The notes under the pieces were generated by a model. The model ran no database searches. It was not told the DNA's origin and was given only the letters and a program-made list of their open reading frames with translations. Made by a program: the position numbers and the translations under genes. A stretch of 64,000 nt of DNA from Oceanobacillus sojae (GTDB taxonomy: Bacteria; Bacillota; Bacilli; Bacillales; Amphibacillaceae), in contig NZ_BJYM01000007.1 in the NCBI RefSeq assembly GCF_007991515.1, forward strand, positions 150,780-214,779, in the 5' to 3' direction. Below are positions 1-8,543 of the stretch, piece by piece. Position 1 is the stretch's first letter; every line of letters begins with the position of its first letter.

Positions 1-15
1 AGTACGCTTTACCAG

Positions 16-30
16 CCTTTTTGAACACAC
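16..30. repeat. Right arm of a short intergenic repeat (CTTTTTGAACAC)
   Basis: The sequence CCTTTTTGAACACAC upstream of the esterase gene matches the right arm of two longer inverted repeats, at 44345-44410 and 52558-52589. The matching left arm, if present, lies before the window. The rest of bases 1-100 shows no gene; a TATACT at 49-54 could be a -10 box but has no well-spaced -35. Confidence 0.4.
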
Positions 31-100
31 TTCTATAACGATACAGGGTATACTAGAAATGAATTTGGAAAAAATGATTTAGAGAAGATGAAGGGAATGG

Positions 101-853
101 ATGATTGTGAAAATAAAGCTGCCGCAGCCATTTACATTTGAAGCTGGAGAGCGTGCTGTCTTATTATTACACGGATTTACAGGTCATTCTGCAGATGTCC
201 GTATGCTTGGACGGTTTTTAGAAAAGAAAGGCTATACGAGCCATGCGCCAATTTATCGCGGGCACGGGCTCCCTCCGGAGGAATTAATTAAAAGTAATCC
301 GGAACAGTGGTGGGCAGATGTAAAAGCCGCATATAACTATTTGAAGGATTTAGGTTATAAGGAAATTGCTGTAGCGGGTCTTTCTCTTGGAGGGGTATTA
401 GGTTTAAAACTTGCTTATTCTGAGCAAATTAAAGGTATGGTATCTATGTGTGCACCGATGTTTTTTGATAATGAGGAGCAGCTAACGAAGGGTTTTCGGG
501 AGTTTTCCAGAGAGTTTAAACAGCTCGAACAAAAGGATGAAGCTGTTATTGAAGAAGAATTGGATACATTAATGGAAAATTCCAAGGAGCTGTTTAAGGG
601 TGTAGGAGCTACCATTAAAGAAGTAAAATCAAATATTGATATGATCTATACACCAACTTTTGTTGTCCAGGCAGAAAAGGATGAAATGATCAACAAGGAC
701 AGTGCTAATTATATTTATAATAATGTAGAATCTACACAAAAAGAGATTAAGTGGTACCCCAATTCAGGTCATGTTATTACAATGGATAAAGAAAAGGAAC
801 AGCTTCACGAAGATATCTATATGTTTTTAGAAAACTTAAATTGGGAAGTATAA
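101..853 (+). CDS. est: Carboxylesterase (Est30/YvaK type)
   Basis: A 250-residue cytosolic alpha/beta hydrolase that hydrolyses short-chain carboxylic esters; the physiological substrate is not known. The oxyanion-hole motif HGFTG is at residues 24-28, the nucleophile elbow GLSLG at 93-97 (Ser95), and the remaining triad is Asp194 and His224. This spacing is nearly identical to Geobacillus Est30, as is the length. The start is an ATG just after a purine-rich stretch. It lies 40 bp upstream of rnr, an arrangement conserved in bacilli (secG-yvaK-rnr-smpB), so it is probably co-transcribed with rnr. Confidence 0.93.
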   Translation: MIVKIKLPQPFTFEAGERAVLLLHGFTGHSADVRMLGRFLEKKGYTSHAPIYRGHGLPPEELIKSNPEQWWADVKAAYNYLKDLGYKEIAVAGLSLGGVLGLKLAYSEQIKGMVSMCAPMFFDNEEQLTKGFREFSREFKQLEQKDEAVIEEELDTLMENSKELFKGVGATIKEVKSNIDMIYTPTFVVQAEKDEMINKDSANYIYNNVESTQKEIKWYPNSGHVITMDKEKEQLHEDIYMFLENLNWEV

Positions 854-893
854 ACTATAAAGCAGGAAAGATAAATAGAAAGAAGGTGAGACA

Positions 894-3179
894 ATGAAAG
901 AACGAATTTTAGATTATATTAAAGAAAATAGTACCAAACCCTTGTCTGTACAAGAATTAGAAGAGTCCCTGGGATTAGAGGAAGCATCAGAATTTAAAGA
1001 GCTGGTCATTGCTCTGAATGAACTGGAATTAGAGGGAGAGCTTGTCCGGACAAGGAAAAACAGATTTGGACTTCCTGACAAAATGAATCTCATTAAGGGA
1101 ACCATTCAAATGCATGCAAAAGGTTTTGCCTTTCTTATTCCGGAAGATGAAAATGAAACGGATGTTTATATCCATGCAAATGATATGGAATCTGCAATGA
1201 ATAAGGATAAAGTACTTGTACGTCTGGAAAAGAAAGATACAGAAGGCTCCCGCCCGGAAGGAAAGGTTATACGTATTTTAGAGCGTGCAGTAGTTACTGT
1301 TGTCGGTACATTTGAGGATAACCGTTCCTTTGGTTTTGTTATTGCTGATGATAAGCGGATTCCAAATGATATTTTTATTTCTAAGGGACATACACATGGA
1401 GCTATCGACGGTCATAAAGTACTTGCACGCATTACTAAATATCCGGAAGGAAGAAAAAGTGCAGAAGGAGAAATTATTCAGATTCTGGGTCATAAAAATG
1501 ATCCGGGAATTGATATTCTTTCCATTATTTATAAGCACGGTATCCCGATAGATTTTCCGGAAGAGGTAATAGAGCAAGCAAATGAGGTTCCGGAAGAAAT
1601 TGATCCAAATGATATACGGGGGAGAAAGGATCTGCGGGATGAAGTTGTCGTTACGATTGATGGAGCAGATGCCAAGGACCTTGATGATGCTGTAAGTGTC
1701 AAACGTCTTGATAATGGAAATTATGAGCTCGGAGTTTATATCGCAGACGTCAGTCATTATGCGAAGGAAGGTACACCGCTGGATAATGAAGCATTTGAGC
1801 GGGGAACAAGTGTTTATTTAGTCGATCGAGTGATTCCGATGATTCCTCATCGCCTATCCAATGGTATCTGTTCCCTTAACCCCCAGGTTGATCGTTTAAC
1901 ACTGGGATGTAAAATGGAGATTAATACAAGTGGACAAGTTGTTCATCATGAAATTTTCCAAAGTGTTATTAATTCGAATGAACGAATGACTTACTCTGAT
2001 GTGAATAAGATTTTAGTAGATAAGGATGAAGAATTACGCAAGAAATATGAACCGCTTGTTCCGATGTTTGAGAATATGGAAAAGCTTGCAGCTATTTTGC
2101 GCGGGAAACGCTTTGGACGAGGCGCTATTGACTTTGATTTTAAAGAAGCAAAAGTGCTTGTCGATAAAAAAGGCCATCCGACTGATGTGGTCATTCGCGA
2201 ACGCTCCGTCGGGGAGAAATTAATTGAAGAATTTATGCTGGCAGCGAATGAAACAATTGCTGAGCATTTCCATTGGATGGATGTACCATTTATCCATCGT
2301 ATTCATGAGGATCCGGATGAAGGGAAGCTTGAGAAATTCTATGAATTCTTAGCTGGACTTGGCATCTCAGTAAAAGGAACAGCTAACGAAATCCATCCGC
2401 AGCAGCTTCAAAAAGTGCTGGACTCCATTAAAGATGAGCCAGAGGAAATGATTGTATCCAAGTTAATGCTACGTTCCATGCAGCAGGCAAAATATTCGCC
2501 ACATAGTGTTGGCCATTTTGGCCTGGCAACGGATTTTTATACACATTTCACATCGCCGATCCGCCGTTATCCGGATTTAATTGTACATCGCTTAATCCGC
2601 ACTTATTTAATTGAAAACAAGATGGATAAGAAAACGATGAAGCATTGGAAGGATCGGATGCCGGAAATTGCCCGCCATACTTCAGAAATGGAACGTCGGG
2701 CAGTAGATGCCGAGCGTGATACCGATAATATGAAGAAAGCAGAATTTATGAAAGATAAGATTGGTGAAGAATTTACCGGCATTATCAGCTCTGTAACGAA
2801 TTTCGGTATGTTTGTCGAATTGGAAAATACGGTAGAAGGGCTGGTTCATGTCAGCTATTTGACAGATGATTACTATCATTTCGATGAGCGCAGTCAGGCG
2901 ATGATTGGCGAACGGACAGCTAAAGTATTCCGTGTTGGAGACGAAGTGGATATTAAGGTGGCTGATGTAAACCTGGAGGAATACACAGTTGATTTTGAAC
3001 TGACATCCTTAGGTTCACCGCGCAGGAAGGAAAGAAAGGACAAGTCTTCCAGACGGGTTATCCAATCTTCACCAAAAACGAAAGAAAAATCAAAAGCAAA
3101 GCCAAAAGTGAAGGGTAAAGCAAACCCAAAAGGCAAAGCAAATCTTAAAAATAAGAAAAAGAATAAACCAAAACGATAA
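894..3179 (+). CDS. rnr: Ribonuclease R
   Basis: A processive 3'-5' hydrolytic exoribonuclease (RNase II/R family), 761 residues. It degrades structured RNA and acts with SmpB/tmRNA in clearing non-stop mRNA. An N-terminal winged-helix segment (about 1-60) is followed by cold-shock/OB domains (about 70-225) and the RNB catalytic domain (about 245-575). The metal-binding motif DLDDAV is at 262-267, with Asp256 upstream. An S1 domain spans about 630-715. The last 45 residues are a very Lys-rich tail, typical of RNase R. The start ATG follows AAGGTGAG. A terminator overlaps its stop codon, so smpB is mainly transcribed from its own promoter. Confidence 0.97.
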   Translation: MKERILDYIKENSTKPLSVQELEESLGLEEASEFKELVIALNELELEGELVRTRKNRFGLPDKMNLIKGTIQMHAKGFAFLIPEDENETDVYIHANDMESAMNKDKVLVRLEKKDTEGSRPEGKVIRILERAVVTVVGTFEDNRSFGFVIADDKRIPNDIFISKGHTHGAIDGHKVLARITKYPEGRKSAEGEIIQILGHKNDPGIDILSIIYKHGIPIDFPEEVIEQANEVPEEIDPNDIRGRKDLRDEVVVTIDGADAKDLDDAVSVKRLDNGNYELGVYIADVSHYAKEGTPLDNEAFERGTSVYLVDRVIPMIPHRLSNGICSLNPQVDRLTLGCKMEINTSGQVVHHEIFQSVINSNERMTYSDVNKILVDKDEELRKKYEPLVPMFENMEKLAAILRGKRFGRGAIDFDFKEAKVLVDKKGHPTDVVIRERSVGEKLIEEFMLAANETIAEHFHWMDVPFIHRIHEDPDEGKLEKFYEFLAGLGISVKGTANEIHPQQLQKVLDSIKDEPEEMIVSKLMLRSMQQAKYSPHSVGHFGLATDFYTHFTSPIRRYPDLIVHRLIRTYLIENKMDKKTMKHWKDRMPEIARHTSEMERRAVDAERDTDNMKKAEFMKDKIGEEFTGIISSVTNFGMFVELENTVEGLVHVSYLTDDYYHFDERSQAMIGERTAKVFRVGDEVDIKVADVNLEEYTVDFELTSLGSPRRKERKDKSSRRVIQSSPKTKEKSKAKPKVKGKANPKGKANLKNKKKNKPKR

Positions 3180-3210
3180 AATCTCTGCCTAGGAGATTTT
3201 ATCGTTTTTT
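3174..3210 (+). terminator. Intrinsic terminator of rnr, overlapping its stop codon
   Basis: A perfect 12-bp stem (3174-3185 with 3193-3204) closes a 7-nt loop and is followed by six T. The left arm contains the TAA stop codon of rnr (3177-3179), so a ribosome terminating there would cover part of the stem. Confidence 0.9.
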
Positions 3211-3248
3211 CACACAGGGAGCAGAGGTTCATCAAATGAATGAAACTT

Positions 3249-3277
3249 TTGAGATAAGACAGGTTTTTTGGTAAAAT
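3249..3277 (+). promoter_or_regulatory. SigA-type promoter of smpB
   Basis: TTGAGA (3249-3254), a 17-bp spacer and TAAAAT (3272-3277), placed after the rnr terminator and about 90 bp before the smpB start. Confidence 0.65.
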
Positions 3278-3365
3278 ATACAGAGGATTCATACGGGGAG
3301 AGAGCGAGATTTCTTTCCATGTGAACAAGAACTTTTAAAAGTTCGATGGAAGAGGATGATTTTAG

Positions 3366-3833
3366 ATGCCAAAAGGAAATGGAAAAACCATTGCACAAAA
3401 TAAAAAAGCTTCCCACGATTATTTTATTGAAGAAACGTATGAGGCGGGTATTGTTCTACAGGGCACGGAAATTAAGTCCATTCGTAACGGCAGAGTGAAC
3501 ATTAAAGATGCTCATGCGCGGATTGACAGAAAAGGGGAAGTGCAATTAATTAACTTGCATATCGCTGAATACGAGCAGGGAAATCGTTATAATCACGACC
3601 CGACCCGTTCAAGAAAACTGTTGCTTCATCGCAAGGAAATTGATAAATTAATTGGTCTGACTCAGCAGCAGGGGTATGCATTAGTCCCATTAAAAATTTA
3701 TATTAAAAATGGTTATGCAAAAGTGTTAATTGGACTTGGAAAAGGGAAGAAAAAATACGATAAGCGTGAAGACCTAAAACGTAAGCAAATGAAGCGCGAT
3801 GTGGACCGTGCTATTAAAGACCATATGCGTTAA
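3366..3833 (+). CDS. smpB: SsrA-binding protein SmpB
   Basis: The 155-residue protein partner of tmRNA. It binds the tRNA-like domain of SsrA and delivers it to stalled ribosomes for trans-translation. The oligonucleotide-binding beta-barrel is recognisable ([19 protein letters not shown] near residues 34-53), and the C-terminal tail is rich in Lys/Arg (about 120-155), as needed to enter the mRNA channel. Length matches the family. The tmRNA gene begins about 150 bp downstream on the same strand, and RNase R, which acts in the same process, is upstream. Confidence 0.97.
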   Translation: MPKGNGKTIAQNKKASHDYFIEETYEAGIVLQGTEIKSIRNGRVNIKDAHARIDRKGEVQLINLHIAEYEQGNRYNHDPTRSRKLLLHRKEIDKLIGLTQQQGYALVPLKIYIKNGYAKVLIGLGKGKKKYDKREDLKRKQMKRDVDRAIKDHMR

Positions 3834-3845
3834 TCTGAAGCATAT

Positions 3846-3873
3846 TTGACAATTTAGCATGATTTGTTATAAT
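3846..3873 (+). promoter_or_regulatory. SigA promoter upstream of ssrA
   Basis: Consensus TTGACA (3846-3851), 16-bp spacer, consensus TATAAT (3868-3873). The expected transcription start near 3880 lies about 105 nt before the mature tmRNA end, and a terminator-like hairpin sits between the two. Confidence 0.8.
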
Positions 3874-3883
3874 GGAAGGTACC

Positions 3884-3980
3884 CTGTTCATAGTATGCTG
3901 TTTATTGAACAGCTATTACTATAGAAACAAGGGATAACTGAATAATTAAAATGTGTTTAATTATTCCCTGTGATTTTTTT
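3884..3980 (+). other. Hairpin leader with terminator-like structure ahead of ssrA
   Basis: Downstream of the consensus promoter come a small hairpin (GCTGTT 3897-3902 with AACAGC 3908-3913, or alternatively CTGTTC 3884-3889 with GAACAG 3907-3912) and then a perfect 11-bp stem (3940-3950 with 3956-3966). AGGG/CCCT pairing may extend the second stem across a bulge. Seven T at 3974-3980 follow. This could be a 5' precursor region of tmRNA removed by processing, a partial attenuator, or a short independent RNA of about 100 nt. The sequence alone does not decide. Confidence 0.5.
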
Positions 3981-3984
3981 ATAC

Positions 3985-4345
3985 GGGGACGTTACGGATT
4001 CGACAGGGGTAGATTGAGCTCAAGTTGCACGTCGAGGTTACGGCTCGTAAAACGTTACGCCTAAATATAATTGGCAAAGAAAACAATCAACCTGTTTTAG
4101 CAGCTGCGTAAGTAGCCTAAAACGATCCTTCCTGCCATCGCCCGTGTGGCAGATTGAAGGGTCTCAAATGAAGCGGGCTATACTGCTATCCACCGTCTGA
4201 GGATGGGCAGAAGAACTTAATCAGACTAGTTCCATGAAAGCCTGTCAGTAGGCTGACATGAGAGCGAATGATAATATACTGACTAAGCGTGTAGATACTT
4301 GAGTGCCGATACTCTTGGACGAGGGTTCGACTCCCTCCGTCTCCA
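3985..4345 (+). ncRNA. ssrA: Transfer-messenger RNA (tmRNA, SsrA)
   Basis: The 5' end GGGGACGTTACGGATTCGAC and 3' end GGTTCGACTCCCTCCGTCTCC pair to form the tRNA-Ala-like acceptor and T arm. The 3' CCA is not encoded. The tag reading frame begins at GGC 4073 and ends at TAA 4109-4111, giving GKENNQPVLAAA after the alanine carried by tmRNA itself. The hydrophobic LAAA end is the usual degradation signal. A second in-frame TAG follows within 3 nt. Pseudoknot-forming segments fill 4115-4290. With SmpB it rescues stalled ribosomes. Confidence 0.97.
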
Positions 4346-4358
4346 TTTGGAGAATATG

Positions 4359-4407
4359 AAAAAGGGTTGTAAATGTTGATATATCAATGTTTTCAACTCT
4401 TTTTATT
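4359..4407 (+). terminator. Intrinsic terminator of ssrA
   Basis: A long imperfect stem: AAAAAGGGTTG pairs with CAACTCTTTTT around an inner palindrome TTGATATATCAA. It ends in a T-rich tract. Confidence 0.8.
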
Positions 4408-4491
4408 ATTTTAGAACTGCTATTTTGTTACTGAGCTCAGAAATCAGGTTAAAAATATTATCTTAAACTATGTATATAAAAGGGGAGAGAT

Positions 4492-5016
4492 ATGTTGAAA
4501 GTCAGATTAAGCCCTTATAACCCTGATTGGGTAAATGAATATAAAAAGGAATGTAAGCGGTTAAGCGAACTGTTTGGTGATCTTGTCATTCAATTTGAGC
4601 ACTTTGGCAGTACCTCTATTGTTAATATGAAAGCCAAGCCAGTCATTGATATGCTGATTATTGTTAAAAATATTGATAAAGTTGATCAACTTAACCCGTA
4701 CATAAGAGAACTAGGCTATGATATAGCTGGTGAATGGGGCATTGAAGGCAGAAGATTATTGCGCAAAGGAGGCGAGGATAGAACACATCATATACATATC
4801 TATCAAGAAGGAAATGGGGAGATAGACAGACATTTAATATTCAGAGATTATTTAAGGATACATACAAAGGAAGCCGTTAAATATAGCCAGTTTAAAGAGC
4901 AGTTAGCAATGAAGTATCAGGATACAAACGAATACAGTAAAGCAAAAAGAAGCTATGTGAGTGAACTGGAGCAGAGAGCTTTGGAATGGTATAAAAAAGA
5001 GAAAGGGCACCTTTGA
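4492..5016 (+). CDS. GrpB family protein (nucleotidyltransferase-like)
   Basis: A 174-residue protein of the GrpB/UPF0157 family, which has a nucleotidyltransferase fold; the biochemical role of the family is not established. Family hallmarks are the FEHFGSTSI stretch near residues 35-43, the KPVIDMLI segment after it, and HHIHIYQ near residue 100. GGGGAGAG lies 5 nt before the start ATG. The phosphotransferase gene follows 41 bp downstream, so the two may be co-transcribed. Both resemble antibiotic-modification folds, but neither has a demonstrated substrate. Confidence 0.85.
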   Translation: MLKVRLSPYNPDWVNEYKKECKRLSELFGDLVIQFEHFGSTSIVNMKAKPVIDMLIIVKNIDKVDQLNPYIRELGYDIAGEWGIEGRRLLRKGGEDRTHHIHIYQEGNGEIDRHLIFRDYLRIHTKEAVKYSQFKEQLAMKYQDTNEYSKAKRSYVSELEQRALEWYKKEKGHL

Positions 5017-5057
5017 TAAAAATTGAATGAGATAAAGGAACTTATGAAGGGGGCTGT

Positions 5058-5969
5058 ATGGTTAACATAAGAGAGATCATCACTTCTAATCATTTACACG
5101 CAGAAAGCTATAAAGAATTAAAAGCAGGGTATTCATCTGCAAAAAAATATAAACTCTATTCTTCTGAAAATAATCCGGCATATTTATTGAAAATATATGA
5201 TTTTGAAAAAAGAGATAGAATCAAACATGAATTTGAGCTGCTAAATCATCATTATCAAAATAAAGTTTTATGCCAAAAAGCAAAGCTGTTTGGATACAGT
5301 GAAAAAGAGTGGATATGCTATCTGATTCTGCCTTATATTAAAGGAATAAGCGGTGATATTGCTTTACCTGAGCTAGGGGAGCATTCACAGTATAAAATTG
5401 GCTTGCAAGCAGGGAGAGAATTAAGGAAAATTCATTTATTAACACCGGATATCACATTTAACTGGTATCAAAAAAGGTTCCAAAAATATCAAGATAAATT
5501 ACAAATCTGCAAAAAATTCGGCCTGGCCTTTTATAAACAAAAATTTATAGAGGGTTATATTAATGAGAATATTGATATGTTAAAGAATAGCCCGGTGAGT
5601 TTCCAGCACGATGATTTTCATCCTCAAAATATTATTATAAAAAATGAGAAGTTAAACGGAATTATCGATTTTGATTCATTTGACTGGGGCGATCCATGGG
5701 AAGAATTTTTTAAGCTGCCGAAATACACAATTCAAACAAGCATTTATTTTGCTAAAGGACAGGTGATGGGATATTTTGATAATAAAATTCCGGATATATT
5801 CTGGCGAAAGTACAATTTATTTGTTGCTTTAAACCAGCATGCGAATCAAATCAGCGGTTACTTGAGAGGAAATTTGAAAGATGTGCAGGAGAGAACGCGT
5901 TATATCATTGAAACACATGATTTTAATAATAATAATCCACCTGAATGGTTTGTGAGATGCAGTATTTGA
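5058..5969 (+). CDS. Aminoglycoside phosphotransferase (APH) family protein
   Basis: A 303-residue member of the APH/choline kinase-like superfamily. The Brenner motif HDDFHPQNIIIKN (about 195-207) supplies the catalytic Asp and metal-binding Asn, and the downstream IDFDSFDWGDPWEE holds the second metal-binding Asp. The N-lobe is short and AT-rich in codon use. Such proteins phosphorylate hydroxyls of small molecules (aminoglycosides, macrolides, sugars, choline); the substrate cannot be read from the sequence. A GGGGG ribosome site precedes the ATG. No clear terminator follows. Confidence 0.82.
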   Translation: MVNIREIITSNHLHAESYKELKAGYSSAKKYKLYSSENNPAYLLKIYDFEKRDRIKHEFELLNHHYQNKVLCQKAKLFGYSEKEWICYLILPYIKGISGDIALPELGEHSQYKIGLQAGRELRKIHLLTPDITFNWYQKRFQKYQDKLQICKKFGLAFYKQKFIEGYINENIDMLKNSPVSFQHDDFHPQNIIIKNEKLNGIIDFDSFDWGDPWEEFFKLPKYTIQTSIYFAKGQVMGYFDNKIPDIFWRKYNLFVALNQHANQISGYLRGNLKDVQERTRYIIETHDFNNNNPPEWFVRCSI

Positions 5970-6097
5970 CGATCTGCAATGTACAGAGTTTTACAATATT
6001 GATTAGTAAAAGGGGGATCACATCTTAGAAGCAGATAAAAATGTGCGGCCCTTTTAAGGTTCAAAATTATTCTTTGCTAAAAAAAAGCATCCCCATG

Positions 6098-6705
6098 TTA
6101 TCTGTATTGTTCTCTTTCAAATTCAGAATAAAATTCACCAGTTTCAGCATTAAATAAGACATATTTCATGCTTTTTAATGCTTTGTCCCATCCAACTACT
6201 TTTATCACCACTGTCCCATTTTTAGGATCATTTGTAACTCCGAAGTTATATCCTTTTGCAAATAGGTCGCCTGGATATAAGTCTGTTAATTTTTTTGCTT
6301 TTTCTAAGAGTTCAGGGCTGTCATGTTTGATTTTTGATAAGTCATCAATAAAATGATTTTCTGGATGAATGATGCCTTCATCAGGTAATTCTACGTGTTC
6401 ATTAATTTTTGCGTCATGTATGTTTACCAAATAAAGGCGGCTTGTATTAGGTACTCCAAAAGTTATGTTCCAATATCTCCGTTTTCCATCAGCTCCGGTT
6501 GGTTCTTTATCATATCATTATCAACACTGGTCCCTTCAATTAATTTAGCTTTTTCATCCCATTTTATAGCATCTGAATAAGCTAAATCGATCGCTTGTTT
6601 TATCGTTATGGAAGGAGGTAATTCTTTTGAAGAACTCGTTTGACTACTACAACTACTAAGAATTAAACAAAGACTAATAAATAAAAATAGGCGGATTTTT
6701 TTCAT
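6098..6705 (-). pseudogene. Frameshifted lipoprotein gene
   Basis: The N-terminal part (6705-6463) encodes a lipoprotein signal peptide with lipobox LSSC, then a Ser-rich linker, and stops after ENGDIGT. The downstream part (to 6098) is open in another frame, and its reading frame extends upstream of any start codon. It reads RYWNITFGVPNTSRLYLVN and so on immediately where the first part goes wrong. Joining the two at about 6474-6480 with a one-base change yields a normal lipoprotein of about 190 residues. This is therefore either a real frameshift or a sequencing error. A GGAGG site precedes the ATG at 6705. Function unknown. Confidence 0.75.
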
Positions 6706-6821
6706 GAACTAACCTCCATGTATGTTAAAATAACTTAACAAGTATTGTATTTAAAGGAAATTTCAGAGAACATTTGAACAATAAAAAGAATATTTATTAA
6801 GTTAAAAAGGAAGGTAGTTCT

Positions 6822-8177
6822 ATGGATAAAAAAGTATATGAAGAATTCGCTGAATCGCTCGTGAATGCCTATAAAACTCCGGGAGCAATCGTTGCATTGA
6901 ACAATCAAATTTACGAAAAAGGGTTCGGGTACCGGGATAAGGAAAATGAATTACCTGTAACGGCTGACACGATTTTTGGAATTGGAAGTACCACAAAATC
7001 AATGACTAGTATCGCAATTCTCCAGCTGCAAGAAAAGGGAAATCTATCCGTCGATGATTATATTAAGGCATATATACCTGAGATTACATTTAAAGGAAGT
7101 GATGAAATAACGCTTCATCACTTGATGACTCATACGTCCGGCATTCCGCCATTAAACACACTTTTTTACGCAAATAAGCGGTCAATGGAAAGAGATGGCT
7201 CATTCGATGTGCAGATCAAATTGGGCTTACCTCTTGAACGGGAGCAGGACAGTATTGATACGTATGACGAATTTATAGGTTATTTAAATAGCCTGTCATT
7301 TGACCTGCTTGACGAGCCCGGAAAATCATTCAGCTATTCAAACGACGGCTATGCCTTGCTTGGTATCATTATTGAACGTGTTAGCGGGCTGCCATATGAA
7401 CATTATATAGAGAAAAATATCTTTACTCCTCTCGGGATGAAAAGCAGCTTTTTGGATCCGAATCAATTGGACGAGCAGGCAGCACGGCAGTATGATATTG
7501 ACCCGACAGCTGAGACACCGGCTATTAAATACTCACCTGAATGGTGGGATGCCCCAGTAATGTGGGCAGCCGGTTATGTTAAATCAACTGCGAATGATAT
7601 GCTTCGTTATAGTGATGTCTTTTTAAACAAAAGCAATGGTATTTTAACGGAAGAAAGTCTTACTGCAATGACCGCTCAATATATTGAAATAGAGCCTGGC
7701 CGGTATTATGGTTATGGAGTTATGATTACACCTGACTTTTTTGGTACAACGCTTATTGAACATGGTGGAGGGATTAAAGGCGTGACGGCACATTTCGCAG
7801 TGCTGTCTGAGAAAAATATTGCCGCTATCTGTCTGACGAATATTGCAGGTGCCCCTGCGGAATCTCTTCTGAGAGGAGCTCTGCAAAGCGAAATGGATAT
7901 AGCACCAGATAAAAAAGCTGCTAAATATGATGATTATACACTTAGCGAAGCAGATTGCAAGGCTATTACTGGAGTCTACAAATCTAATGAGGGACAAACA
8001 ATTAAGGTTTATGAAAAAGATAAAGCAATTTTTGTAGAGATCCAGGGAGCTCAAATACCAACGCAAGCCGTCAGCAGCAGAGCGGTGACAATTACCATGC
8101 AGGGCACTGATTTCCTGTTGCAGTTTAAAGACGGACGCCTTCACTTTGGATTTAGACAACTTCTAAAAAGTGAATAG
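6822..8177 (+). CDS. Serine beta-lactamase-like hydrolase (class C/PBP4* family)
   Basis: A 451-residue beta-lactamase superfamily serine hydrolase. The catalytic SxxK is STTK at 56-59, the second motif YSN at 172-174, and HGGG at 314-317 replaces the KTG motif, as in class C-related esterases and D-aminopeptidases. No signal peptide is visible, so it is probably cytoplasmic, unlike true penicillin-binding proteins. Residues after about 370 form a small beta-rich C-terminal domain. The role may be peptide or ester hydrolysis; beta-lactam resistance should not be assumed. AAGGAAGG precedes the ATG. Apparently monocistronic, with a hairpin downstream. Confidence 0.85.
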   Translation: MDKKVYEEFAESLVNAYKTPGAIVALNNQIYEKGFGYRDKENELPVTADTIFGIGSTTKSMTSIAILQLQEKGNLSVDDYIKAYIPEITFKGSDEITLHHLMTHTSGIPPLNTLFYANKRSMERDGSFDVQIKLGLPLEREQDSIDTYDEFIGYLNSLSFDLLDEPGKSFSYSNDGYALLGIIIERVSGLPYEHYIEKNIFTPLGMKSSFLDPNQLDEQAARQYDIDPTAETPAIKYSPEWWDAPVMWAAGYVKSTANDMLRYSDVFLNKSNGILTEESLTAMTAQYIEIEPGRYYGYGVMITPDFFGTTLIEHGGGIKGVTAHFAVLSEKNIAAICLTNIAGAPAESLLRGALQSEMDIAPDKKAAKYDDYTLSEADCKAITGVYKSNEGQTIKVYEKDKAIFVEIQGAQIPTQAVSSRAVTITMQGTDFLLQFKDGRLHFGFRQLLKSE

Positions 8178-8224
8178 TTTTACAAATATATAAAGCTAAA
8201 AGATACAGAATGAACATTAATTTG

Positions 8225-8260
8225 GCAGGGTTGCCTGGAGGTTAAGGCGACCCTGCTTTG
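8225..8260 (+). terminator. Probable terminator after the beta-lactamase-like gene
   Basis: A 12-bp stem with one G-T pair (8225-8236 with 8245-8256) encloses an 8-nt loop. The T tract after it is weak (TTTG), so efficiency is uncertain. Confidence 0.6.
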
Positions 8261-8472
8261 TCATAATAAATGATGGCATATATTTCACCGATTTAATTTT
8301 TTCCTAAAGCACGCCCTTTCAATTAAACAACTTTTCATCAAGTCACTCAAAACCAGACACAAACTGTTCAAAAAATCAATGCAATTCAAAAAAAGAATAT
8401 GCTACACTAACTGTAGAGGGATTTACTTCTTAACTAAATATAGGCTAAAAAAGCAAAAAATTTTAATTACCA

Positions 8473-8490
8473 TTGTGAAACAATTCACAA
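8473..8490 (+). promoter_or_regulatory. Rex- or Fnr-type operator, upstream site
   Basis: TTGTGAAACAATTCACAA is a perfect palindrome. It matches the Gram-positive Rex consensus (TTGTGAA-N4-TTCACAA) and also fits the Bacillus Fnr pattern (TGTGA-N6-TCACA). It is centred 62 bp upstream of the nirB start. Confidence 0.75.
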
Positions 8491-8507
8491 TTTATTTTTG
8501 GGATGTC

Positions 8508-8525
8508 ATGTGAATTACTTCACAA
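8508..8525 (+). promoter_or_regulatory. Rex- or Fnr-type operator, proximal site
   Basis: ATGTGAATTACTTCACAA repeats the TGTGAA-N4-TTCACA palindrome, centred 35 bp after the first site and ending 18 bp before the nirB ATG. A repressor bound here would block transcription or initiation of the nitrite operon. Confidence 0.65.
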
Positions 8526-8543
8526 AAATTGGAGGATTATGCC

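Noticed and set aside
21..54. Promoter TTGAAC/TATACT upstream of est
   Set aside because: The spacer is 22 bp, too long for SigA, and the TTGAAC belongs to a repeated element.
1278..1757. 159-codon open frame on the minus strand within rnr
   Set aside because: Shadow of the rnr reading frame. No ribosome site, and the sequence reads like an antisense translation (Ile/Asn/Cys rich).
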